Shown here one piece after another: positions 1-6,612 of a DNA stretch of 46,044 bases. Under the pieces are notes generated by a model, which saw only the letters and a program-made list of their open reading frames with translations, did not search any database and was not told the DNA's origin. The stretch lies in the IMG/VR virus record IMGVR_UViG_3300024520_000128, positions 1-46,044 of that record. One strand, written 5' to 3'. A program made the position numbers and the translations under genes. The stretch is from a virus. Within the stretch, counting starts at the first letter, position 1. Every line of letters begins with the position of its first letter.

Positions 1-130
1 GTTCAAAATATAAAAACAATAATTATTGCGGTTACTTTCATTAATAATCTATCCTCGGATCGTTCCCTTCATCCCATCCAAACTCTATAACCCTTTGCTG
101 CGTCCAGCCAGCCCTTGCTTTACGCCCGTC
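1..130. repeat. Left copy of the terminal direct repeat
   Basis: Bases 5-130 match 45919-46044 exactly, and bases 1-3 match 45915-45917. The only difference in the 130 is base 4 (C here, G at 45918). This is the signature of a circular or terminally redundant phage contig. Reading leftward from base 41, this copy encodes the start of the gene that is complete at 45185-45955, but the base-4 change turns a Ser codon (TCA) into a stop (TGA) after 12 codons. Confidence 0.95.
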
Positions 131-196
131 ATCTACCCCAACCTTATACTCATTGATCGGTTTCTTAATTGGTTCATCCTCTGTCCATTCATCCAT
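41..196 (-). CDS. Hypothetical 51-residue acidic protein
   Basis: Not recognised. A small acidic protein rich in Asp, Glu and Trp that starts MDEWTEDEP and ends in DPRIDY. The ATG at 196 is chosen because AAGGAG lies just upstream; a start ten codons earlier (226) is possible but would overlap the NinG-like gene more. The stop overlaps the ATG of the 256-residue gene once the molecule is closed (TAATG), so the operon runs through the contig junction. A partial second copy lies at 45955-46044. Confidence 0.6.
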   Translation of the reverse strand: MDEWTEDEPIKKPINEYKVGVDDGRKARAGWTQQRVIEFGWDEGNDPRIDY

Positions 197-608
197 CAAT
201 GACTCCTTTCTTGATTGATTCTCCAACCACCATGTCTATATAATGTTCCTCAATATTTGCTAGTTCAGCTTGTGAGAATTTTAATATTTTGTTCTTTCTA
301 GCATTAAATTCATCGAACTTATTATCGTCCCAACCAAACTTTTCTTTAAGATTGATCCACATTTTAGCTTGCTCGCCAGAATTATTATTGCATCTAGCGC
401 ATTGGAGATACACCAACTCTTCATCGAACAGAATGTTATTACATCTACCCGAAATTAAGTGTCCTGCTTGCATTTCCTTCCAATGAGTCTTTCTTTTACA
501 AGAAATACATTCTCCGATGCCGTAGCTATTAGAATCTCTAAGTCTTATATACTTCGAGAAAGCTTTCCATGCATAAAGTTTTTGAGTTTTATAGCTTCTT
601 TTTCTCAT
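189..608 (-). CDS. ninG: NinG/Rap-like recombination nuclease
   Basis: A 139-residue protein with the zinc/HNH-like layout of the lambda NinG (Rap) family: CISC at residues 34-37, AGHLIS at 48-53 and CARC at 70-73 followed by NNNSGEQ. In the family these form a metal-binding nuclease fold that acts on branched DNA intermediates during recombination. It lies downstream of ERF, exonuclease and NinB-like genes, matching the order of a lambdoid nin/recombination region. The basic N terminus (MRKRSYK) fits DNA binding. Family call from motif and context; activity not shown. Confidence 0.8.
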   Translation of the reverse strand: MRKRSYKTQKLYAWKAFSKYIRLRDSNSYGIGECISCKRKTHWKEMQAGHLISGRCNNILFDEELVYLQCARCNNNSGEQAKMWINLKEKFGWDDNKFDEFNARKNKILKFSQAELANIEEHYIDMVVGESIKKGVIDG

Positions 609-651
609 TGTTTAGAAAGCCTTTTTTGTTTATTATATATACTTTGTGCAT
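589..651 (-). CDS. Possible 20-residue basic peptide
   Basis: An ATG at 651 preceded by GAGAGGAAAG opens a 20-codon frame rich in Lys, overlapping the first codons of the NinG-like gene. It may be a real small gene or simply a coupling leader that brings ribosomes to the next start, which has a weak Shine-Dalgarno sequence of its own. It fills the gap between the zinc-ribbon gene and ninG, where nothing else is convincing. Confidence 0.25.
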   Translation of the reverse strand: MHKVYIINKKGFLNNEKKKL

Positions 652-692
652 TCTTTCCTCTCAAGGCAAAATAAGCATAACAGAATACCCGC

Positions 693-893
693 CTAAGTTG
701 AGTTAGGCTTAAATCGCTTTGCTTTCTGAGAATACATCTCATCGCATATCCGCTGTTTTCTTTCTTCATCATTGAGGACATATAGTCTACTTTTCGCATT
801 ATTCTCCTTACATTTATCACACATTATTTTTAGTTCTTTATTATTCTTTTGTAGAAATATTTTAAAACATGTATTACACTTAAGTACTAACAT
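693..893 (-). CDS. Small zinc-ribbon protein
   Basis: A 66-residue protein with two CxxC knuckles (CNTC near residue 6 and CDKC near residue 25) followed by a charged helix; likely a treble-clef or zinc-ribbon fold. The ATG at 893 is favoured because it overlaps the stop of the preceding membrane peptide (TAATG). No enzyme motif is visible. It sits in the recombination operon between the NinB-like and NinG-like genes. Role unknown. Confidence 0.6.
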   Translation of the reverse strand: MLVLKCNTCFKIFLQKNNKELKIMCDKCKENNAKSRLYVLNDEERKQRICDEMYSQKAKRFKPNST

Positions 894-1015
894 TAAAGCC
901 ACCGATCACATTGTTCTAAACACCAAACTAAATATCTGATAAAAAGTACAATTATCGGCACAAACATAACCATAAATAGTAATATAAGACCTATAGTTTC
1001 AAACACTTCTTTCAT
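893..1015 (-). CDS. Single-pass membrane peptide, 40 residues
   Basis: Frame MKEVFETIGLILLF... with one strongly hydrophobic segment (about residues 8-30) and a short tail rich in Cys and Trp. Its ATG overlaps the stop of the upstream NinB/YqaN-like gene (ATGA) and its stop overlaps the next ATG, so it is tightly packed in the operon. Function not recognisable. Confidence 0.55.
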   Translation of the reverse strand: MKEVFETIGLILLFMVMFVPIIVLFIRYLVWCLEQCDRWL

Positions 1016-1434
1016 TCTTGCACCTCCGCTTCATTCGGTAACGGTAAATATATGCCTAGCTCTAAGCTAGCCCATTCCCGTATTTCAGTTAAGTATTGTT
1101 CCATAGATGAGGTATCCAACGAGCTGGTTGATCGTGGCACAGGAATTGGTTGTTCTTTAATAACTACATGATCTAAAAGGAACAAGTATTTTAAGCATTC
1201 ATGTATTTCGTCTTTAGTGTGTCCTGTGTGATCTGATATTAAAGGCAAAATTACTCCGAAATAGTACCTATTCTGTGGATTACTTCTAGGCGGTTTCCCT
1301 GGCTTTCTAACTACGATCTCAATCTCTGTGCCGTTCTCAAACGATTCTAGGTACTCGTGGTATCTAACCATATCGTTTGGGAGGACTTGAGCGTTTTTGA
1401 TACTGCCTTTAAATATTGGATTTATTTTATTCAT
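1012..1434 (-). CDS. NinB/YqaN-like recombination protein
   Basis: A 140-residue protein with an N-terminal beta region (EIEIVVRKPGKPPRSNPQN) followed by RYYFGVILPLISDHTG and a helical C-terminal half. The S-x-x-QN-(R/A)-(Y/F) pattern is typical of phage NinB/YqaN-type recombination mediators that bind single-stranded DNA beside annealing proteins. It overlaps the YopX gene by 8 bases and sits two genes downstream of the exonuclease. Assigned on motif and neighbourhood; it could be a separate orphan family with the same motif. Confidence 0.5.
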   Translation of the reverse strand: MNKINPIFKGSIKNAQVLPNDMVRYHEYLESFENGTEIEIVVRKPGKPPRSNPQNRYYFGVILPLISDHTGHTKDEIHECLKYLFLLDHVVIKEQPIPVPRSTSSLDTSSMEQYLTEIREWASLELGIYLPLPNEAEVQE

Positions 1435-1804
1435 TTAATAATTCCTCATTTTCATATATGTTCCCAATGACGATTCCTTTGACAATAGGTGATTTAGTTA
1501 GCCTTTGCATAGAGACACCTCCACACTTTACTGATCCTAGCTCAAAGGTTATGGTCCCTATAATTTTCTGACCACACCAATTAATCGCTTCTACAATATC
1601 ATCTTCATATATTTCATTATTATTTCTATCGTTCAAGCCAACATATTGCATAAATATTAAATCCCTAAATCCAATCATTGCATCACATGGCGCAGGCTTT
1701 ATATACGCCTCTTTGTGTTTAAAATCCATATCTAGCACTTCACTCATAAACTCTTCATCAATTCCTTCGTACCAAGCTCTAAACTTATATTCTCTTAATC
1801 CCAT
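1427..1804 (-). CDS. YopX family protein
   Basis: A 125-residue protein that starts with REYKFRAWYEG and carries MQYVGLNDRNNNEIYEDDIV, the typical YopX beta-barrel pattern (R-x-K-F-R-x-W ... Q-Y-T/V-G-L-x-D ... G-x-x-I/V-Y-E-x-D-I-V). YopX proteins are common in phage early regions but their role is unknown. It overlaps both neighbours (exonuclease upstream, NinB-like downstream), so it is translated as part of the recombination operon. Confidence 0.85.
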   Translation of the reverse strand: MGLREYKFRAWYEGIDEEFMSEVLDMDFKHKEAYIKPAPCDAMIGFRDLIFMQYVGLNDRNNNEIYEDDIVEAINWCGQKIIGTITFELGSVKCGGVSMQRLTKSPIVKGIVIGNIYENEELLNE

Positions 1805-2421
1805 ATCTCCACCACCTTTGATCTGTATCTCGGATGTTTAAAGTAAAATAATCTTAATGCCGAAAGAAAGCACTCGTAATCGTAATCATTAGTGTGCTCT
1901 TTGAAGCCGTATTCGCCGTTGTGTTTAAGGTATAAAGCACCTCTTTTAGTGGCGCAAAACCCCTTATTATCTTGGTTATATGCTAAGAAGTAGCCAGCAG
2001 TCTGCAATCGAGTTCTTGGATAAACACCGCCCGTTTTCAAATCTATACACCAACGCTCACCACCTATATCCATGATCCGATCTACCGTGCCACAGTATAC
2101 ACTTTCTTGATTATCTTGGTCACAGCCAGAAAACACTTTCTCAACCAACACAGGAATAGCCTTTAAATCGCCTAGGAAGCGTCTGTAAGCTGTTAAGTAC
2201 CCTAAAACGGAGTCGTCTTCGTTGTTTTCTAAAAGCCCAGTGTCGTGCAATTCTGTGGCTTTATGGACTTTTGTGCCCAACTCCATAGCCCTCTCTAATC
2301 TTTCCTCTGGCATATGAGCCATGTCGAAGTGCCAAATGTCGCTTATGATCTCATTTACGCCAGGTGCTGGCTTGGAGTCTATGAAGTATTTATGGTTTAT
2401 TTTGTCGAAGTATATACTCAT
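1795..2421 (-). CDS. PD-(D/E)XK exonuclease, Cas4/RecB-like
   Basis: A 208-residue protein with the RecB/Cas4-type nuclease core: GTKVHKATE (motif I His region, about residue 49), GTVDRI with the catalytic Asp near 113, CIDLKTG (D-x-K) near 125, and LQTAGYFLAYN (Q-x-x-x-Y motif). Such nucleases pair with single-strand annealing proteins in phage recombination, as lambda exo pairs with Bet. The ERF gene lies two genes upstream, so it most likely resects double-strand ends for ERF. Length fits phage members of this family. Confidence 0.85.
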   Translation of the reverse strand: MSIYFDKINHKYFIDSKPAPGVNEIISDIWHFDMAHMPEERLERAMELGTKVHKATELHDTGLLENNEDDSVLGYLTAYRRFLGDLKAIPVLVEKVFSGCDQDNQESVYCGTVDRIMDIGGERWCIDLKTGGVYPRTRLQTAGYFLAYNQDNKGFCATKRGALYLKHNGEYGFKEHTNDYDYECFLSALRLFYFKHPRYRSKVVEIWD

Positions 2422-2423
2422 TT

Positions 2424-3035
2424 TTAATCTAAATACGCTTGTATGCCAGGAATACTAGTTAATTCTTTATTTGATCTGACAGTTTTCCCGATCTCTACCT
2501 CATTAATTGATAAATATTCTCTTGGGACCAATGTTGCATCTATTATTCTGAACTTCCAAGTTCTTTTAATCCCTAATCCTACGACTTTATCTATTGTTTG
2601 AACTGCTTGTTGTGAAGGAGCAACTTCTTTTATTTTCTCTTCTATCTCTTCTACAGCTTTATCGTTCTCTTCCCATTTCTTATCTTCGGCTTCTTTCTTT
2701 AATCGTTCTCTTTCTTTTTCCGCTTCTTCTTCTTGCTTTTTACGCTTTAATTCTTCCATTTTAATTTCATACTTTTTACAAGCATTTTTAACGATTTTCT
2801 CAGCTTCTTCCACTGGCTCTAATAGTTGATTTTGTCGGGATTTAGCTTCTTTGTGCGCTTCATGAGCTTTTTTTACAATTGGATTAAATATTTCCTTAAT
2901 CTTAGCTTTAATTCTCTTGATTCCTTTTAAATTATTAGCACAAGCTATATATGTTAATTGATCTACAATCTTGACCGATTGAACTTGTGTTAATATTAAC
3001 TGAGATTCTTGTTGTATTTCTTCTGAGTTTTCCAT
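2424..3035 (-). CDS. Coiled-coil protein of the recombination operon
   Basis: A 203-residue protein whose central part (about residues 40-140) is almost entirely Lys/Glu heptad-type coiled coil, followed by a compact C-terminal domain (KRTWKFRIIDATLVPREYL...). The architecture resembles DUF1351-like or Gam-like phage proteins that sit between annealing proteins and exonucleases. The ATG at 3035 is chosen because AAGGAAATCATT precedes it; a longer frame to 3071 overlaps the ERF gene. It may protect ends or bridge ERF and exonuclease, which is inference from position. Confidence 0.6.
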   Translation of the reverse strand: MENSEEIQQESQLILTQVQSVKIVDQLTYIACANNLKGIKRIKAKIKEIFNPIVKKAHEAHKEAKSRQNQLLEPVEEAEKIVKNACKKYEIKMEELKRKKQEEEAEKERERLKKEAEDKKWEENDKAVEEIEEKIKEVAPSQQAVQTIDKVVGLGIKRTWKFRIIDATLVPREYLSINEVEIGKTVRSNKELTSIPGIQAYLD

Positions 3036-3045
3036 AATGATTTCC

Positions 3046-3597
3046 TTAGGCTGTTTGTAGTTTAGATTCAATTTTTATTAGTTCAAAGTCTGTAGCTTCG
3101 CTTAGTTTCTCCGCTAAACCGTTATCTGTGCGCCACACCTTAAACTCATCTGGCGTAGGGAATTTGTCTTTAGCTAGCTTAGTTACTCTTTCAAGGTTTG
3201 ATTGAGATTTAGGTTTATCTCGTTCCATCGACTTTTCGCCATCATCATCTTCCGCGCCAAGCAAACATAGAGCTGAAAGTGAGTATCTACGGGCATAGCT
3301 TATAGCCGAACCAAGGTCTTGCATATTGTGTTTAGTGAGTTCTAGCTTCATCTTGCCTACAATAATTTCTCCTGACTCGTGCATAAGCGTTGTAACTAAA
3401 TAACTTCCGTGTTCATCCGCTTCCATTGTTTGTACTATACAAAGCCCGTTCTTAAACAAAGGTTCTTTAATTACTGCCAACACTGCGTTAAGATCAGCAT
3501 ATTTACTCTTAAAGTATGGATTATCCGAAGATTTAATCGCATTTCCCATTTCGTTTTGTGCTTTTGCTAGTGCTACTGTTATGTTTTGTATGCTCAT
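3046..3597 (-). CDS. erf: ERF family single-strand annealing protein
   Basis: A 183-residue protein with the ERF core: N-terminal LAKAQNEMGNAIKSSDNPYF, a YADLNAVLAVIKEPL helix, and the family signature GSAISYARRYSLSALCLL, followed by an acidic linker EDDDGE. ERF proteins (P22 Erf type) anneal complementary strands and circularise linear phage DNA. A C-terminal domain of about 60 residues follows the linker. With the exonuclease and NinG-like gene downstream it forms a full host-independent recombination set, which fits a phage that circularises terminally redundant DNA. Confidence 0.88.
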   Translation of the reverse strand: MSIQNITVALAKAQNEMGNAIKSSDNPYFKSKYADLNAVLAVIKEPLFKNGLCIVQTMEADEHGSYLVTTLMHESGEIIVGKMKLELTKHNMQDLGSAISYARRYSLSALCLLGAEDDDGEKSMERDKPKSQSNLERVTKLAKDKFPTPDEFKVWRTDNGLAEKLSEATDFELIKIESKLQTA

Positions 3598-3598
3598 T

Positions 3599-3802
3599 TT
3601 AGTCTCCTGTCTCGGTTAATTCTTTTATATATGAGAACAATTCATCCAAGTTCTCGAATTTCTCGCAAACAACTTCTTCAATATAAATTGACCACTCATT
3701 ATCTGTTTTGCCAGAACTATAAGCTATCCACTGTTGTTCGATTGAAATTAGCCTATCTGGATAAACTTTTTTTAGCTGGGCTATAAGTTCATCTATCTTC
3801 AT
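3599..3802 (-). CDS. Hypothetical 67-residue protein
   Basis: Not recognised. Begins MKIDELIAQLKKVYP and shows an alternating helix/strand pattern with an acidic C-terminal half (EEVVCEKFENLDELF). The start at 3802 overlaps the upstream stop (ATGA), which is the operon's usual pattern; a longer frame to 3865 lies within the upstream gene. It lies directly before erf. Confidence 0.55.
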   Translation of the reverse strand: MKIDELIAQLKKVYPDRLISIEQQWIAYSSGKTDNEWSIYIEEVVCEKFENLDELFSYIKELTETGD

Positions 3803-3924
3803 AAGATCACCGCCAATATTATGATCGTACACATTATAATTGAGCCGATTACGCAAAAGGCGCAACTTTCTAACTCTTTTGTTTTATCGTATAAGTACCA
3901 TTCTTGTTCAGGTATATTATTCAT
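3799..3924 (-). CDS. Small C-tail-anchored membrane protein
   Basis: A 41-residue protein: a polar N terminus (MNNIPEQEWYLYDKTKELE) followed by a hydrophobic C-terminal segment (about residues 21-41) that could anchor it in the membrane. GGAGG lies 7 bases before the ATG at 3924, which decides this start over a longer frame to 3984. Role unknown. Confidence 0.5.
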   Translation of the reverse strand: MNNIPEQEWYLYDKTKELESCAFCVIGSIIMCTIIILAVIL

Positions 3925-4081
3925 TATTACCTCCGTATTTAAGCTGAAGCCTAATTCTATCGTATTCTTGGATTTCGCTATCATCTAAGTGATCCCAGGG
4001 GTCAAACACTTCTCCGCCAGCACGTTCTTTGGCAATTTCTATTAGCCCGTTTAATCTAGCTTGTAGGTCGTTTTTATTCAT
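3917..4081 (-). CDS. Hypothetical 54-residue protein
   Basis: Frame MNKNDLQARLNGLIEIAKER...GGNNE, mostly helical and charged. Its ATG at 4081 overlaps the end of the upstream zinc-knuckle gene and its stop overlaps the next small gene; its last codons supply the Shine-Dalgarno sequence (GGAGG) for that gene. No family recognised. Confidence 0.5.
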   Translation of the reverse strand: MNKNDLQARLNGLIEIAKERAGGEVFDPWDHLDDSEIQEYDRIRLQLKYGGNNE

Positions 4082-4220
4082 TCTTATCACCGATTACCTC
4101 AATATGGTCTGTAATGCTAACTCCATCTGAATCACAACCAAACATTTCACCGTAATAACCTTCGTCACAGTCACCACACCACCATTCGCCAGCGGGGAAT
4201 TTGATTTCTTCGTACTCCAT
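4074..4220 (-). CDS. Zinc-knuckle protein with an unclear start
   Basis: From the ATG at 4220 this encodes 48 residues including CGDC. Immediately upstream in the same frame are codons for NCPSCHAE, which would supply the missing CxxC partner of a zinc ribbon, but no ATG, GTG or TTG precedes them before an in-frame TAG. An ACG at 4247, 7 bases after GGAAGGA, is the only initiator-like codon that would include both knuckles. So the true protein is probably about 57 residues from a rare ACG start, or is made by frameshift from the upstream gene. Confidence 0.45.
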   Translation of the reverse strand: MEYEEIKFPAGEWWCGDCDEGYYGEMFGCDSDGVSITDHIEVIGDKNE

Positions 4221-4233
4221 TTCTGCGTGGCAA

Positions 4234-4422
4234 CTAGGACAGTTCGTGGTCTAATCCTTCCGCACAATCTTCGCAATATTCTTCATTAGAGAAAACTACA
4301 CAATCTTCCAGCCATAGAGGAATCTCGCAGTATTTACAGGACGCGTCTTTAATAATTACCGGCATTTCTTGGGTGTGGTAGGCTTGAGTTGATTCTAGTT
4401 CGTTGTGGTTTATATGGTTCAT
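4234..4422 (-). CDS. Small zinc-ribbon protein
   Basis: A 62-residue protein with CKYC near residue 29 and CEDC near residue 50, a typical four-Cys zinc ribbon. It is the first gene after a consensus promoter (4445-4473) and has a strong AAGGAGG upstream, so it should be well expressed. Its end overlaps the frame of the next zinc-knuckle gene. No enzyme motif seen; possibly a small host- or DNA-interacting protein. Confidence 0.6.
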   Translation of the reverse strand: MNHINHNELESTQAYHTQEMPVIIKDASCKYCEIPLWLEDCVVFSNEEYCEDCAEGLDHELS

Positions 4423-4444
4423 AACTGCCTCCTTTGTTTCTCTA

Positions 4445-4473
4445 AGTATAGCGCTTTTTTAAATAAATGTCAA
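4445..4473 (-). promoter_or_regulatory. Consensus sigma-70 promoter for the recombination operon
   Basis: On the minus strand: TTGACA (4473-4468), a 17-base spacer, then TATACT (4450-4445). This nearly perfect sigma-70 promoter lies in the only sizeable gap between the helicase stop and the zinc-ribbon/ERF cluster, so the recombination genes and those beyond can be expressed separately from the methylase-helicase genes by host RNA polymerase. Confidence 0.85.
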
Positions 4474-4491
4474 GGCCTTTTTTAAAATAAA

Positions 4492-5385
4492 CTACTCTTG
4501 GCCCATTACGGCCTTATACTTAGTCTTTTCGTCCACGAAGTCCCTAAGCATATAATACTTTGGTTTATAGTACATTTTAACGCGACCTGTCATGCCGTCA
4601 CGGTTCTTGGCTACATTAAGAATGAATTCGTTTTCTGACTTTGAGTTGTCGTAGTGCCACGGCCAATGTAATAAAATAACTTGATCCGCGCTTTCTTCTA
4701 AGAAGCCTGTAGCTTTTAGGTGGTGTAGCTGTGGTTCTTTATCTTCACGGTCAGCCGAACTTACTCTATTTACTTGCGAACAAACAACTAAGGCATAGTT
4801 GTTACGAATAGCACTTTCTCGCATTTTAGATATGTGTTCGTCTATCATGTCCTTTTGCGACTTGCCACCGCGTATTTCTTGTATGTGGTCCAAGAATATA
4901 ATGTCCGGCTTTAAGGTTAAGTTTTCCACAACTTTATCCACAAACGCCCAGTCCTTACCAATACAGTCCGAAATTATTAGCTTAGACTTCATGTTGTTAT
5001 TGCAGAAAGTGTCGTACTTATCGCGTATTTCCTTGTCTTTATTGTAGCCATTTTTAAGGAGGTCCATATTATGCACCTTTTGGTCTAAGCAAAAGATTCT
5101 TTCTAATATGCGTTCTTTTGGCATTTCCAACGACAAAAACAGTACACGCTTGCCTTGCATGGCCAGGTCATAAGCCAAGTTAAGCACAAACATGGATTTG
5201 CCGTTTGAGGTTCTCGCCCCAACCACTAGCATTTTACGCTTATGTATGCCCCACAGCTTATAGTTAAGTCCAGGCATGGTTTCTATTGGCAGTTCAGGCT
5301 TGGAGCCACGCGCCAACAGTTCTGCAAGTAGGTCTTTAGCTACCGCTTGAAACGGCTTTAAGTCGGTTAAGCTCGGATTCTTCAT
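4492..5385 (-). CDS. DnaB-type replicative helicase
   Basis: A 297-residue protein matching the C-terminal ATPase domain of DnaB: Walker A GARTSNGKS at residues 56-64, LFLSLEMP just after it, Walker B-like IIFLDHIQEI, and SQVNR (sensor region). It lacks the usual N-terminal DnaB domain, as in several phage helicases, so loading probably depends on the initiator encoded just upstream (5547-6125). It would unwind the fork for host polymerase, since no phage polymerase is present. Confidence 0.9.
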   Translation of the reverse strand: MKNPSLTDLKPFQAVAKDLLAELLARGSKPELPIETMPGLNYKLWGIHKRKMLVVGARTSNGKSMFVLNLAYDLAMQGKRVLFLSLEMPKERILERIFCLDQKVHNMDLLKNGYNKDKEIRDKYDTFCNNNMKSKLIISDCIGKDWAFVDKVVENLTLKPDIIFLDHIQEIRGGKSQKDMIDEHISKMRESAIRNNYALVVCSQVNRVSSADREDKEPQLHHLKATGFLEESADQVILLHWPWHYDNSKSENEFILNVAKNRDGMTGRVKMYYKPKYYMLRDFVDEKTKYKAVMGQE

Positions 5386-5569
5386 TACTAAGCCTTTCTT
5401 TTAGGTTGTTAATAATGCATAAAGTGAATGAGGCGTCGCGTTCCACATGAAACAATTCTTTCGTGTATAGGTTGTTAAAGTAGTTAATTTCGGCCTTGGT
5501 TTGTGCAATATCGTCTGGTAGCGCATCAGCTAGTTCTTTGTTTAAGTTACATCCAGCGTTTGTTTTCAT
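5336..5569 (-). CDS. Hypothetical 77-residue coiled-coil protein
   Basis: Not recognised. MKTNAGCNLNKELADALPDD then a helical region with Leu/Glu periodicity. AAGGAG precedes the ATG at 5569. It lies between initiator and helicase and overlaps the 5' end of the helicase gene by 50 bases. Position would suit a helicase loader or adaptor, but there is no sequence support for that. Confidence 0.55.
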   Translation of the reverse strand: MKTNAGCNLNKELADALPDDIAQTKAEINYFNNLYTKELFHVERDASFTLCIINNLKERLSNEESELNRLKAVSSGS

Positions 5570-6125
5570 GGTTTTCTCCTTTAGTTTCCCATGTTCTTAC
5601 ACAGGCTTGCCAGTTTTTCATTTTGTTTTTACCAACCATCCAGCCTTTTGCTTCATAGAAGTCCACGAACTTGGTTGCATTTACGCCGTTGTTTCTTTCT
5701 TCGCAATAGGCCTTTACTTCGCTTTTAGTTGGTGTTTTAAACACTATATTATCTTTATTTCTATTTACATTTACATCTCTATTTACATTTACCATATGAG
5801 TTGACATATGTTTTTCATGTGTAACTACTTTGTTTTTAGATAAGCGGTTGTTACGCCTAGACTTAGCGTATTCCTTCCTTTTATTAACCTCTTCTTCAAG
5901 CCTCCGGTTGAAGTACCTTCCGCTCGTCTTACATGCCAACTTACCTAAAACTTTTTCCGAAACTTCTCCGCGCACTATAATTTCTATTTCCTCTAGCGAA
6001 AGCGAGCCTTTATCAGCTAAATGGCAAAGAATTGTTGTGTATTGGCCAACCTCTTCCATTGTCATTAGTGCTGTGCCAACTATGAAGTCGTGGTGGTAGA
6101 ATAGAAATGCGGGGTCTTTTGCCAT
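5547..6125 (-). CDS. Replication initiator/organiser, DUF1376-like
   Basis: A 192-residue protein with an N-terminal helical domain typical of phage replisome organisers (FLFYHHDFIVGTALMTMEE...YTTILCHLADKGSLSL) and a C-terminal box ending in W-x-x-C-V-x-T-W-E, the DnaD-like/DUF1376-type tail. Between them lies a low-complexity Asn/Val/Arg stretch encoded by direct DNA repeats (5761-5793). Together with the adjacent helicase, this matches lambda O/P-type initiation modules where the origin lies inside the initiator gene. Start supported by AAAAGGAATTT. Confidence 0.75.
   Translation of the reverse strand: MAKDPAFLFYHHDFIVGTALMTMEEVGQYTTILCHLADKGSLSLEEIEIIVRGEVSEKVLGKLACKTSGRYFNRRLEEEVNKRKEYAKSRRNNRLSKNKVVTHEKHMSTHMVNVNRDVNVNRNKDNIVFKTPTKSEVKAYCEERNNGVNATKFVDFYEAKGWMVGKNKMKNWQACVRTWETKGENHENKRWM
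5761..5793. repeat. Two 14-bp direct repeats, candidate origin iterons
   Basis: CTATTTACATTTAC occurs at 5761-5774 and 5779-5792 (period 18), inside the initiator gene, with partial extra units on both sides. The region is very AT-rich and includes a nearby CATATG repeat. Iterons inside the initiator gene are the lambda O/ori layout. They also encode VNVNRDVNVNRN, so the repeat may simply be a protein repeat. Confidence 0.5.
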
Positions 6126-6126
6126 T

Positions 6127-6612
6127 TTAAATTCCTTTTAAATTAATTTTGTATTTATTAAATAATTTGCTTGGCACTAATATGCCTAGTGTAAAATATT
6201 TTATAGGATATTTATGATAAGCAGAAAAACCTCGGAACGGCTGAGAAAAAGATATTTTCCTTAATTCTTCTAATGGTATGGTGTATAAATCTTTAGAAGC
6301 AAAATTTAGATAGTATATAAAGTCAATTTTACTAAACACCCATCCAGATTTTTTCCTTTCAACGCTGCATATTTCTACCATTTCAATGGCTAAGTTGCCA
6401 GTTTGGTTCATCTTTGTATCTGTTTTTACGTCGACACTTACTTCTCCTTCAGGGTTTTTTACTATTATATCAATTCCTCTTTTAAAATAATTAGAGTCCT
6501 TAGATACATCAACGGCTTGTTTTCCGCATGAAAGAAGATAATTTAAGCACAAAGTGTTTCCTTCTTGGTGTTCAGGCTTATTAACTTCTTCTTGGAAACT
6601 ATATATTGTCAA
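6127..6612 (-). CDS. PD-(D/E)XK nuclease-like protein next to the methylase
   Basis: A 161-residue protein. GIDIIV (Asp) followed by VDVKTDTK (D-x-K) fits the PD-(D/E)XK catalytic core, and the C-terminal part (FIYYLNFASKDLYTIPLEEL) resembles type II restriction-like or homing-type folds. TTG at 6612, after GGGGGGACGAAA, is chosen because it overlaps the methyltransferase stop by only 14 bases; the longest frame (to 6696) is shadowed by that gene. With the MT-A70 gene it could form a restriction-modification-like pair, or act on unmodified host DNA. Function inferred. Confidence 0.55.
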   Translation of the reverse strand: MTIYSFQEEVNKPEHQEGNTLCLNYLLSCGKQAVDVSKDSNYFKRGIDIIVKNPEGEVSVDVKTDTKMNQTGNLAIEMVEICSVERKKSGWVFSKIDFIYYLNFASKDLYTIPLEELRKISFSQPFRGFSAYHKYPIKYFTLGILVPSKLFNKYKINLKGI

